This document shows, piece by piece, positions 53,920 to 64,000 of a DNA stretch of 64,000 nucleotides. Origin of the DNA: Dasypus novemcinctus (lineage: Eukaryota > Chordata > Mammalia > Cingulata > Dasypodidae); NCBI RefSeq assembly GCF_030445035.2, contig NC_080702.1:16376029-16440028 (forward strand), in the 5' to 3' direction. The position numbers were made by a program, and so were the translations under genes. A model generated the notes under the pieces. It had not been told where the DNA came from. It ran no database searches and saw only the letters and a list, made by a program, of their open reading frames with translations. How positions within the stretch are numbered: the first letter of the stretch is position 1; each line of letters begins with the position of its first letter.

Positions 53920-56340
53920 ATGCTCTTTTCAGATTGTTCTTTCCTGGTATGAAAAAACAAAACTGATTTTTTAAGAGTTTATCTTGTACCCTGCACCTTC
54001 ACTAAATTTATTTTCTGTAGTAGTTTTCTTATCACTCCTTTGGGATTTTCATTATGGAAGGACATATCATCAGAGAGAAGTGTTAGTTTTACTTTTTCAT
54101 TTCTGATTTCAATGCCTTTTTCTTTTTTTGCCTAATTACCCTGCCAGGAACTTTGAGTATAATTTTGAATAGAAGTGATAAAAGTGGGCAACCTTGCCTT
54201 GTTCCTGATCACAGGTTTCAGTCTTTCATTGCAAGCTTTCATTCTTTCTCATATCGACTACGATGCTCACTGTGAGTTTTTTGTGTTTGTCATGTTTTGG
54301 TTGTTACCTTTTTCTATTTTTCTGAGTGATATTATTATGAAATCATGGTAGATATCATCAGAAGCTTTCTTTGTGCTATTAAAGTGATCATATGGATTTT
54401 TTCTTAAGTCACCCTTGGTCATGCGGTATAATCCTTCTAATTTATGTTGTTGGATTTGATTTTCCAGTGTTTTGTTGTGATTTTGCTTCATTAGAGAAGT
54501 TGTTCTGTTACTTTCTTTTGATGTCTCTGTCTGGTTTGGGTATCACAGTAGTACTAGCCTCATAGAATGAATTAGGAAGAATCCTGACCTCTTCGTTTCT
54601 TTTGGAAGGCTTTGTGAAGGATTTGTGTAAATTCTTGTTTGAGTGCTTGGTACAATTCTCTCTAAAGCCATCTGGTCTTGGACGTTTCCTTGTTGGGAGG
54701 TTTTTGATTATTCAATCTTTTTGCTTTTATAGGTCTCTTAAGATCTTTTATTTCTTCTTGAATCAGTGCAGGTTATTTTTATGTTTCTAGGAATTTGTTC
54801 ATGTTCTCTAGGTTATCTAGTTTGTTGGCATATGAATGTTCATAATATTCTCTTATAACCCTTTTAATTTCTGGTAGATCAGTGATAATATTCCCACTTT
54901 CACTCCTTAAGTAGTTATTTGCATTTTCTTTCATTTTTCTTCGTTTGGATAAAGCTTTGTCAATTTTATTAATCTTTTCAAAGAACTAAATTTCGGTTTC
55001 ATTGATCCTCTCAATTGTTTTTCTGTTCTTTATCTCACTTATCTCTACTGTAATCTTTATTATTTCCTTCCTCCTAGTAATATTAAGTTTGACTTATTCT
55101 TCTTTCTTCAAGATAGGAAGTTAGGTTATTGGTTTGATACCATTCATTCTTAATGTAGCAATTTATAGCTATAAGTTTCCCTTATAGCTATAAGGGGCAG
55201 TGCCTTGCTCCTTCCCATAGGTTTTTGCATGTTTTTTTTTTTTGTAAGAATTTTCTGATTTCTCTTGTAGGTGGGTTTCAGAAAATTATCCTGTTGGATA
55301 TTTAAAAATGGGTTGTATATTTTTCACTTATTTTTATAATTCCAGTTTTCCTTCTGTTATTGATTTTTTTCTTTAAATATTTCTCCCCCCATACACACTT
55401 TGCAGCATTGTTGCTTGCTGTCTACTCTGTGTGTCCTTTCACTGTGCATTTTTCTGTGCTGTGCCTGTATTTATTTTTAAAATTTATTTCCATACACACC
55501 CCCCTTGTGGCTTGCTTATTGTCTGCTCTCTGTGTCCATTCACTGTGGGCTCTTCTGTAGTTTTTGCTTGTCTCTCTTTTTGTTGCCTCACCCTGCTGAC
55601 TCTGGCTCTCCGCTGCTCTTGCGGGTCTGCGGCATTATGCAGCGCTTGCCGATGAGCCTGCCTTCACAAGGAGGCCCCGGCACGTGAACCCAGGACCTCC
55701 CATTTGGTAGATGGGAGCCCAACTGATTGAGCCACAGCCGCTTCCCCGTTACTGATTTTTATATAAATCAATTGTGGTAGAAGAGAAGCTTTGTGTCTTA
55801 TGTCTTATGTCTTAACATACGGTCTAGCCTGGAGAATGATACAAGGATAGTTTAGAAGAATGTGTATTCTTCTGTTGTTGGGAGGCATTCTATATATGTT
55901 TGTTAAGTGCAGTTTATGATATTGTTGACTTCCTCAGTTTCCTTTCTGATACTCTGTCTTGATGGTTGATTCATTCTTGAAAGTGGTATTTTGAAGTCTC
56001 CTAGTATTATTGTATAACTATTTATTCTTTCAGTTTTGCCAATGTTGTTTCATGTATTTTGCGGCTCCTGTGCATATATGTTGATGATTGTTGCACCTTC
56101 TTGTTGGATTGACCCTTTTCTTAGTATATAGTACTCTCCATTTTCTTTTGTTCTGAGTTTGGACTTCGAGGCTGTTTTTTTCTGATAGTAGTATAGCCTC
56201 CCTTCTTGTTACTCTTTGTACATAATATTTTTATTCATCTCAGAACTTTCAGAGTATTCGTTTCTTTGGATCTAAAGTGAGTCTCTTCAAAATAACAGGG
56301 TGTTTGAAGTATTTTTTTAAAATACATTCTGCCAATATGT
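53920..56340 (-). mobile_element. Old L1 ORF2, RT to endonuclease region
   Basis: Continuous ORF2 landmarks in minus-strand order: 'tgcaccttcactaaatttatt', 'ataatttTgaatagaagtga' (54155), 'ttctggtagatcagtgataat' (54870), 'ttttcaaagaactaaatttc' (54980) and 'agtctcctagtattattgt' (56000). Broken by a SINE at 55369 and by many stops. Confidence 0.75.
55369..55747 (-). mobile_element. DAS-type SINE with a duplicated tail region
   Basis: The tail-proximal part occurs twice ('cattgttgcttgctgtctac' and 'ttgtggcttgcttattgtctgc'). Then come the body and head ('tggtagatgggagcccaac', 'gagccacagccgcttcccc'). Target duplication gttattgattttt (55356-55368) versus gttactgattttt (55748-55760), one mismatch. 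The same kind of tail duplication is seen at 299-721. Confidence 0.88.
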
Positions 56341-56399
56341 GTCTTTTAATTGGTGAGTTTATTGTTTTTCTTATTTTTTGAAGATACTTAGATTACATA

Positions 56400-56905
56400 A
56401 ATGTTATATAAAAAATAGTATGGGTTGGAGGAAAAAGACATCAAATGTAAGAGAAGGAATATAGTTGGTAATAATATTTTGACGATGCTCTTGAATAGTT
56501 TGTAATAAATGTTTGACACCAATGCAGAGAATTTGTGGAGGGGTGATGTATGAGACCCCTGTCTGATGTTATGTGTGTTTATTTTTTAAGTTCGCAATCT
56601 TTACTATACACTTATTGTGTATATGTGTATGAGTGATATACTTCAATAAAAAATATACCTACAAAAAATGTATACGTACAAAAAGTATTGGAAAATACTT
56701 TGGTAGTAATATTTTGACAGTGCTCTTTAATCCTTAGTTTAAAAGGTTTAACAAATATGTAAGGTGTTGGTGGTAGGGTGACTTATGAGAGTCCTGTATG
56801 ATGTTATATACATTTGTTTTGTAAGTTCACAACTATTACTATACACTTCCTGTTTATGTATGTTTGTGGGTGTGTGATATAATTCAGTAAATATACTTTT
56901 AAAAA
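56400..56905 (+). mobile_element. L1 3'UTR monomers in plus orientation
   Basis: Two tandem copies of the roughly 200-bp monomer, each with 'gtaataatattttgac', 'gtgctcttgaat' or 'gtgctctttaat', 'ttcgcaatctttactatacactt' and a 'ttcaataaa'-like end. They are the reverse complement of the monomers at 32090 and 42000. They face the minus-strand L1 3' end that begins at about 56906, so two L1 tails meet. Confidence 0.65.
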
Positions 56906-57590
56906 TACAGGGTTTTCCCATATATCCCACTCCCTATACCGCTCACGTTTCCCCCCATTAACAACATTCTTCATTAGTATGGTATATTTGTTACAATTGA
57001 TGAATATATTTTAGAGCATTGCCTCTAAGCATGGTTTATAGTTGACATTGTCATTTATACTTTCTCTCAAACAATTTTAAAGATTATATCAAGATATATA
57101 ATGGCCTATAACTGTGATTGTGATGTCATTCAGGGCAATTTCCAAGTCCCAAGTATAACCCTATATTGAACCTGTTTTTCCCTCTCCCTGACCTCAGAAA
57201 CTCCAATGGCCACTGCTTCCAAATCAAGGATATAAATTTTTCTATTGCTAGAATCACAAATAGTCTATAGTAGGATACCTGGAAGTCTACGTTAGTCCAT
57301 AGTTCTATTCCCATTCCTGAAGATTCTGGGATGGTGATGCCCATTCCACCTCTAATTGAGAGGGGGCTTCACTCCCATGAAGCAGATGAATGGAACTATC
57401 TTGTTTACAGTTGTAAACTCTGTGTTCCTTGAGATGTTTGTTGTCCATCTTCATCTCCTTTTTAGTTGTACTGTGTGAGTCCAATGAGCTGTGAGTAGGT
57501 GTTTGCAACTCTGTTGTGATTCAAAGCCCAGGTTGGACATGGACAGCCCAAAAAAACTTAGGTCTCTTGCAAGTACACCTTATAATCTAT
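56906..57590 (-). mobile_element. L1 3'-end fragment
   Basis: 3' end ('atacagggttttcccatatatcccactccc') and 3'UTR with 'ttcattagtatggtatatttg', 'cctctccctgacctcag' and 'ggatggtgatgcccattcc'. Same region as 720-1400. Confidence 0.75.
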
Positions 57591-57599
57591 TTATTTTGA

Positions 57600-59124
57600 A
57601 GCAATTACTTTGAAAAGCAGGATTTATTTAGGCATTGTAAATTCATTTCTTTTACATCTTATACCTTTTACCCCTCATTTCCTCCATTGCTGCCGCCTTT
57701 TGTGTGTAGTTGATCTTTTGTAGTGAAACAATTTGATCCCATTCTTTTTTTTTTTCTGTATATTTTTTAGATATTTTCTTTGTGGGGTTATGTTGGAGTT
57801 TATATTTAACATCAGAAATTGATGATAATCCTTGAATTGACTTGAACTTACTTTCATTTGCAACAGTAATAATAAGAAACTAAAAGTTAATAATTCTTAG
57901 ATAAAATGCTTATATATATGTATTTAAGAAATAAATTACATTTTGAGACATTTAACTGAAAATACCTTTGAAGCTAATTGATTCTGAAAATATATGCCCA
58001 TTTAAAGGTAACGACTAGATTTTGGCATGATGACAGTATTTGTTCCCTTTCAGAACAAGAACTTACTATAGGGGTGAAAATCAGTAATCAGATACAGAAT
58101 GAAATAGAATAGGACAGGTGCAATAGAGGTAGTGAGAACAAAGACCCATATTTAAGACTGGGAGAAATATGGAGCCAGGAAATACCAATGTTAGCTGCCA
58201 TATTTATGAGCATTTTATAGAAACAACAGGCTGGACAGCTCTGTGAGGTTGGGAAAGGTATTCTGAATCATACTACCTACAGTTTCAAAGAAAAAAACAC
58301 GTGAAATGACCAATAATAAAAATACCTCATGTCGCTTGACATGCAAAAGGAAATATAGGGCAAAAAAGGAATAAGTGCAGAGAAACAACAGTACAAAGAA
58401 ATGAAATATCTTCATTTTTGTGTACTTTATGATGTACTTTTTCAAAAACAAGGTATAAGGCATTAAGAAAATGAAGTAAGATATGAAAAGACATCAGATA
58501 AATACTCAAAAAATAAAGGGTCATAAATGAGGAAAGAACATAAAAAAAAGGAAAAATTACTTTAAAATGTAATGTAAGCTAGAAGAAATACAGTGAATGA
58601 TAATGCTTTATAAGAAATAGAAGTTGAAAAGAGAAAAACATATTCAAGAGTAATTAACAGAAATTGTAAAAGATTTGAGAAAAAGTGTCAAAAGTGAATG
58701 CTAAGTAAAGAAGAGCCAATATGTGAAGTCCATGAAAAGACAAAACCAAAGCAGAGTCCTGAAACAAGTAAAAACTCTATCATTTTTTTTTTTTTTTTGG
58801 AAATAGAAGGAATGCTTTGAAGCTGCTTATTAAAAGTGTATACTGAGCAGTGAATGAGAATTATGGCAATATGTATTCCATTAAAATTTATGGGCTTCAA
58901 GGAAAAAAAATTTTGTGCATTTAGGAAAAAGCCAGTGGCATAATAGAAAGAAAATTACAATCTCATAAAGGTTTTGGAAAACAGTGCATTGTGTCAGTCT
59001 TCGTCTCCAAAAAAGCCATTGGATGGATGGCTCAGCAACCTAAGGGCTTGTATGGAAAGGGTTGCTGTCCCCGGGTAGAAGTTCTCAGAACATCCTTCAA
59101 TTCCTGTGCCTATTTTGACCAGGT

Positions 59125-59126
<2 letters not shown>
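57600..59126. repeat. A-rich sequence; 57870-58700 is a paralogue of 20420-21200
   Basis: Shares collinear short blocks with 20420-21200 ('aagaaactaaaa', 'ctaattgattctgaaaatatatg', 'gtgcaatagaggtagtgag', 'aggcattaagaaaatgaag'). No coding frame. 58700-59126 is unassigned and ends at the poly(T) tail of the next L1. Confidence 0.5.
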
Positions 59127-59162
<36 letters not shown>

Positions 59163-62100
59163 TTGTAATAATATTACATTAAAAATATATATGTGAGGTC
59201 CCATTCAACCCCACCCCCCACCCCACCTCTCCCCCCTGCCCAGCAACACTCCCTCCCATCATCATGACACATCCATTGGATTTGGTAAGTACATCTTTGG
59301 GCACCTCTGCACCTCATAGTCAATGGTCCACATCATGGCCCATACTCTCCCCCATTCCATCCAGTGGGCCCTGTGAGGATATACAATGTCCGGTGATTGC
59401 CTCTGAAGCACCATCCAGGGCAGCTCCATGTCCCAAAGACGCCTCCACCTCTCATCTCTTCCTGCCTTTCCCCATACCCATCAGCCACCATGTCCACTTT
59501 TCCCAATCCAATGCCACCTCTTCTATGTGGACATTGGATTGGTTGTGTCCATTGCACCTCTATGTCAAGAGGAGGCTCAGATTCCACATGGATGCCGGAT
59601 GCAATCCTCCACTTTCAGTTGTAGTCACTCTAGGCTCCATGGTGTGGTGGTTGTCCTTCTTCAACTCCATCTTAGCTGAGTGTGGTAAGTCCAATAAAAC
59701 AGATTGTAGGTGCTGGAGTCTGTTGAGGCTCAGGACCTGGCTATCACATTGTCAGTCCAGAGATTCAAATCCCCTAAATATATCTTAAACCCCAACATTA
59801 ACTGCACCTCCAGCACATTAGCATGAAAGTCTTATGAAGGGAGATCCCATCTGAGTCCAGATTCATCACACATAAACACCATTTCCAAAGAGGGGCCATC
59901 TGACCTGGTAGTTAACCCCATCGGCCATGACCATAACTCCCATGGGTCTCTTTAGCCCTCAAAGGAACCACTATCTGGGGGTTGTATCTGCTTTATCTGT
60001 CTCTCTGACTCTGCTCAGTTGTGCATGAGGGCAATCCTTCTGCCAGACTCCAGACTCTTTTTTAGAAACTCATAGCCATATAAACTCATTTCTCCTTTCC
60101 ATTTCCCCCTTACTTTAGGTCAAACAGCATTTTAAAGTCATGTTATTTTATGTAGACAGGGATATTCTGCTGATCCGCATTGAACCTTCCGTATAAGGTC
60201 ATTTTCCAGTTGCATCATCAGTTGGTAGTTGATAGTGGTCCCTCGTTGCCAGGGAGGCTCATCCCCGGGTGTCATGTCCCACGCTGGGGGGAAGGCATTG
60301 CATTTACATGCTGAGTTTGGCTTCGAGACTGGCCACATTTGAGTAACATGAAGGCTGACAGGAGGAAATTCCCAGGCACAATGTTGCTCTAGGCCTTGTT
60401 CTAATTTTAGACTTATCAGCTCACAAGCATAGTCATTAGCATCAGGGGCTCACTGTTGAACCCTCACTCCCTCCCGGTCCCCGCCGCTGCACCTGGGAGA
60501 CTGTCGCTGCTCCCCTAGGGACCACGACAGAGCACCACTGGCCAGGAACCCAGTACCCCCCTTGCTGTGGTTTTTAATTGTTACCACTATGAGTATATCC
60601 AAACATTACCATGCACCCTGGACATATGTTCTGTACAGCTCCCTGTCAGCCATATATCACCTGTCAATGGCATCCCATACCAGTATCCCTCCATTGCCAT
60701 TGTTGAAACACTCTGTGATCCAGAACTCCCCAAAATTTGAAGCCCAATATAACGTCAGGGTCCCTTACTAGGGAATGGCATATAGCGATGGGTTTAAAGG
60801 TTAGATAAAGAACACGTGTTTACTTGGAAAAAATTCTACATCCTATCTTTTTTTTTTTTCCCCCCTAATTATTCAGCTTCTCTTCACAGGAGCCCTAGAC
60901 CACAGCAATGCATATATATAATGTACAGCACTCCCATACATCCACCACAAAACCTTTTCCCTTCCACAGTGCTACTCTTACACCCTATTCACATCATATT
61001 TACTTAACGTGATGTATAGAGTCTGAGACACTAGCTTTCTAACAAGGTGACATCTGTGCTTACATTATGGTGCAATCTTTAGGATACAGGTTTTTACATT
61101 CTTAGTTATCCTATGTTTTACAGTATGGTTTACATTATCAGTCTGTTATCTCCTATATGTTATGGTGTAATATTACATGTTTTATATCCATCCTTATGTA
61201 CTCTCAAGAAACTCCTCTCTTACCCCCCATTTACCTTGGTTCCACACATTTAACGTCCATTTTCCCTTCCACCTTGGTGCCCACAGTGACAGCCAACCTC
61301 CGTTTCCTGAGGAGCCACTTCCAGATATAGATGGAATAGTGTTCAGGGCCTAACTTGCTCAACTGCCCCAATGCCCTGGGAGCCACCCTTTCTCTCGAGG
61401 GATACGGTTCCCTCTATTTGATGGCATTAGTCCTCCCCAGGATGTGGGTCCACCCCCACTCTCACTACTTGGGTTTCTACCCCATGGTGTCACCCACTCT
61501 GGCAGAATGAGCATTTAGACATTCCCCACGAGCCCGTCCTGCATCAGACCCTCCCCTCCGAGCATTCTAAACAGGTAACCCTCTTTATTATATTTTGATA
61601 TGATTTTCTCAGCATTTTACTCTCCACCAATACCTGACCCTCTCCTGTGTTCATATGCTACCCCTCTCTCCCCCCACTTTGGGGCAATGTTACCCATCCG
61701 TCCCTCCCCAGCCATCCTCAAACCCGCAAAGCCCCAACCAAAGGCAACCCCTTGCCCCCCTCTTATCTCTTCTTTGTGTTCATACTTACCACCATCTCGT
61801 CTTAAATTCCACCCCTGCAGACATCGGCTCACATCCTTCCTCCACCCTCCGATTTCCTGTAAGCCTATCGTTCAGTCTCTTGCTATCTAGGGCAGCTTGG
61901 TTATTTCATATCATTGAGGTCATGTAGTATTTGTCCTTCAATGTCTGGGTTGCTTCACTCAACATAAGGTTCTCAAGATTCATCCATGTTATCACATGTG
62001 TTTGTAGTGTGTTTGTTCTTACAGCCGAGTAGTATTCCATTGTGTGTATATACCACATTTTATTGATCCACTCATCTGTTGATGGGCATTTGGGTTGATT

Positions 62101-62737
62101 CCAACTTTTGGCAATAGTGAACAATGCTGCTATGAACATTGGTGTACATATATCGGTTTGTGTCCTTGTTTTCAGTTCTGCTGGGTATATACCCAGCAGT
62201 GGTATTGCTGGGTCATATGGCAAATCTATGGCTAGTTTTTTGAGAAACCGCCATACTGTCCTCCAGAATGGTTGGATCCTTCTGCATTCCCACCAGCAGT
62301 GGATGAGTGTTCCCCTTCCTTCACATCCTTTCCAGCACTTGTATTCTTCTGTTTTTTTCATAGCTGCCAATCTTATGGGTGTAAGATGGTATCTCATTGC
62401 AGTTTTGATTTGCATTTCCCTGATAGCTAGAGATTTGGAACATTTTTTCAGGTGCTTTCTTGCCATTTGTATTTCTTCTTCGGAGAAGTGTCTGTTTAAG
62501 TCTTTTTCCCATTTTTTAAATGGGTTGTTTATCTTTTTATTTTCAAGATATAGGAGTTCTTTATATATGCAAGTTATAAGTTTCTTATCAGATATATGAT
62601 TGCCAAATATTTTCTCCCACTGTGTGGGCTCCCTTTTTACTTTCTTGACAAACTCCTTTGAGGTGCAGAAGGCTTTAATTTTGAGGAAGTCCCATTTATC
62701 TATTAGTTCTTTTGCTGCTCGTGCTTTTGGTGAGATA
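59127..62737 (-). mobile_element. Young 5'-truncated L1 with a very long 3'UTR
   Basis: A pure T run at 59130-59153 marks the poly(A) tail. The minus-strand ORF2 C-terminus ends at 61906, so the 3'UTR is about 2.75 kb, several times the length in the L1 at 228-3640. Subsections match the piece in gag (59160-60160) and the plus-strand 3'UTR at 34230-35200 (about 60130-60440 in part). The element stops at 62737 in ORF2. No flanking duplication was found. Confidence 0.9.
61906..62737 (-). pseudogene. L1 ORF2 protein C-terminal 278 codons, open
   Basis: An uninterrupted frame to the natural stop. It contains WDFLKIKAFCTSKEFVKKVK, IFGNHISDKKLI, the cysteine-rich motif CWKGCEGRGTLIHCWWEC and the terminal YYSAVRTNTLQTHVITW. 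These mark the C-terminal domain that follows the reverse transcriptase in L1 ORF2. The endonuclease and RT are missing because of 5' truncation, so it is inactive. Lack of stops supports recent insertion. Confidence 0.9.
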
Positions 62738-63155
62738 TTCATAAATCCAAGGAAATGGAGATCTTTACTACCTCTACCTGCATATCAGAGGAAAACAGAG
62801 ATGGAAACCTTCACTATTTACATATCCTTTAATCCCTTCGGACGAAAAGAAACGTCTTCTCCTGCAGCATCCCAAGAAGCCGTAAACTCCCTCAACCCCC
62901 TACCAGTACCTTACTCAGACCCTCAACTCCCTCCTACTATCATTTCCCTGCCTAGGAAAGTTCTTATAAATTGAAGTCCCCCATTCCCCCTTCCAGGAGT
63001 GGGCTGAAGTCTGTCTTCAGATCCTGACCATGCTGGTGGGGGGACTGAAGCCTGTTCTTCAGTCCCCCTCCATTGGGAGAGCTTCTCAAGAAATACATAT
63101 TCTGCCTGTGGTCATTCAGTCTCTGTGTCCTAGCCGGTTTTTCTCCAACAGAGAC
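62738..63155 (+). mobile_element. Possible LTR-retrotransposon remnant (internal end plus LTR)
   Basis: After the abrupt end of the L1 there is a Pro/Ser-rich stretch. Then comes a block starting 'tgaagtcccccattccccc' (about 62973) and ending 'gtttttctccaaca' (about 63150) with TG…CA ends. Within it, 'aagaaatacatattctgcc' could be a degraded polyadenylation signal region. The identification is weak. It could be another repeat or unique sequence. Confidence 0.3.
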
Positions 63156-63590
63156 TTTCTAGTTTTCTTATGAATTTTATTGGTCACTAGTGATGTTGAA
63201 TGAAGTGTCATACCCTTGCTTATGCTTAACTCACTGCAGATCCTATGATTTAGGATATACAGGGGAGGGGAGATGGTCAATTATTTGTTCTTTCAGAGAC
63301 CTCTACTTCCTTCTGAGAACGCAAGACTGTACCCAGCCTGAGTGAAAATCCTCCAAAGGAGAGACACGGCACTGCTGTTAGAGATATTCCACATCCTTGC
63401 CTCTGAGTCCCCAGGAGACTTCCAGAAAATAGTGACCCTCCATTAACAGGGAGAATTACAACCTAAATTTCTGTGAACCCCAATATCCCTGAGGATTCCA
63501 CAAATTCCTACCTGAGCCACATCTCAGTGAAAACCCTTCTATTATAAATTAATCTTTCCCAGTCTCACAAAGGAGAAAGGTGATTGTTTT
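63156..63590. other. No recognisable feature
   Basis: Mixed composition, no open frame, no SINE or L1 landmarks identified. Confidence 0.25.
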
Positions 63591-64000
63591 GTCTATTCAA
63601 GTCTGATGCCATATAAATTTGAGAATTGGTTTTTCCATTCCTGTAAAAAAAAAAAAAATGGCTCCTGGGAGTTTTTTTTTTTTAAGACTGATTTATTCCC
63701 CCCCACATTGTTTGCTCATCTTGTTTTAGGAACCAAACCTGGGCCTACCATATAGCAGGCAGGAGCCTAATCACTTGAGCCACCTCTGCACCCTGCTGTG
63801 ATTTTTATAACTATTTTGAATCTGTAGTTCCTTCTGGGTAGTATTGATAGTAGAACAAGCAGTCTTATCATCCTTGAACAATGAATGTCTTGCTATATGT
63901 TTAGGTCTTCTTCAGTTTCATTCAGAAATGTTTGCTTAGTGTTCCAGTATTTCTATCCTTTCATCACATTCATTCTTAGGTATTTTATTTGTTAGCCTGC
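63591..64000 (-). mobile_element. Old L1 ORF2 fragment reaching the window edge
   Basis: 'gccatataaatttgagaattgg' and 'ttcattcttaggtattttatttg' are mid-ORF2 landmarks in minus orientation. The latter part parallels 19260-19420. Interrupted by a short SINE and cut by the window end. Confidence 0.65.
63672..63793 (-). mobile_element. Short SINE remnant (tail plus tRNA-like head)
   Basis: T-rich tail, 'gatttattcccccccacattg', then directly a tRNA-like head 'ggaaccaaacctgggcctac' to 'cacttgagccacctctgc'. The body is nearly absent, so this is either an internally deleted DAS copy or a monomer of the dimeric family. Confidence 0.65.

Larger units (their letters stand above)
42000..53920. repeat. 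Right unit of a probable tandem segmental duplication
   Basis: Without the provirus (about 7.05 kb), the segment is about 4.9 kb and collinear with parts of 32086-41960: monomeric L1 3'UTR (42000-42900 and 49965-50140), ORF2 (51320-51660), L1 5'UTR (51690-52640), linker (52640-52980), ORF2 fragment and L1 3' insertion (53265-53905). A part equivalent to about 36220-39125 of the left unit is absent. Private insertions are the provirus, the SINE at 51021 and A/G-rich sequence at 50150-51000. Confidence 0.6.

Noticed and set aside
59264..59788. 174-codon plus-strand frame
   Set aside because: Antisense to a young L1 3'UTR. The same sequence in gag (48000-49060) gives similar false frames.
61600..61890. 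Pro-rich plus-strand frame of 96 codons
   Set aside because: Antisense to the C-rich part of an L1 3'UTR.

Overview
The window is mammalian nuclear DNA and almost certainly comes from a xenarthran, most likely an armadillo (Dasypus). The evidence is about 18 copies of the tRNA-derived DAS-type SINE. Its minus-strand copies read from a T-rich tail to a tRNA-like head carrying an A box (TGGCCCAGTGG) and a B box (GGTTCAAACCC). L1 elements of a matching lineage make up most of the rest. No intact cellular protein-coding gene is visible. Most long open frames are read-through of SINEs, L1s or a C/T-rich minisatellite.

Layout. 0.2-3.6 kb: minus-strand L1 (3'UTR and end of ORF2) carrying two SINEs. 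3.7-7.3 kb: the only gene-like stretch, a CpG island with Sp1/CCAAT-type motifs, a strong plus-strand splice donor at 4027, a 1.5-kb polypyrimidine minisatellite and one candidate downstream exon at 7075-7214. 7.3-16.6 kb: L1s, including a near full-length old minus-strand copy that absorbed five SINEs. 16.6-27.6 kb: SINEs, old L1 pieces, a MIR and an A-rich block that recurs at 57.9-58.7 kb. 28.2-30.2 kb: a frameshifted minus-strand pseudogene resembling a POM121-family FG nucleoporin. 31.3-57.6 kb: nested L1s, including what looks like a tandem segmental duplication of about 10 kb (about 32.1-41.96 and 42.0-53.9 kb). Each unit gained its own later insertions. 57.6-64 kb: A-rich sequence, a young 5'-truncated L1 with an intact ORF2 C-terminus and a very long 3'UTR, an LTR-like block and more old L1.

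The most informative single element is a minus-strand class II (betaretrovirus-like) provirus at 42910-49958. It has 6-bp target duplications (GTAGAC), two 299-bp LTRs with about 20 differences between them, a tRNA-Lys-type primer binding site, a splice donor directly upstream of gag, and recognisable gag, pro and pol. Env is reduced to a leader with an arginine-rich, Rec-like motif and a membrane-anchor remnant. The provirus is defective: it has multiple frameshifts and stops, a YIDG in place of the RT YxDD motif, and an L1 inserted into gag with a 15-bp target duplication. A separate gammaretrovirus-like solo LTR lies at 40086-40422.

The insertion order can be partly reconstructed. Old L1s came first, then L1 3'-end and SINE insertions, then the tandem duplication, then the unit-specific insertions (solo LTR and plus-strand L1 in the left unit; provirus in the right unit), and finally the L1 in gag. 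No previously undescribed functional system is evident. The points of interest are repeat architecture, provirus structure and the possible orphan promoter.
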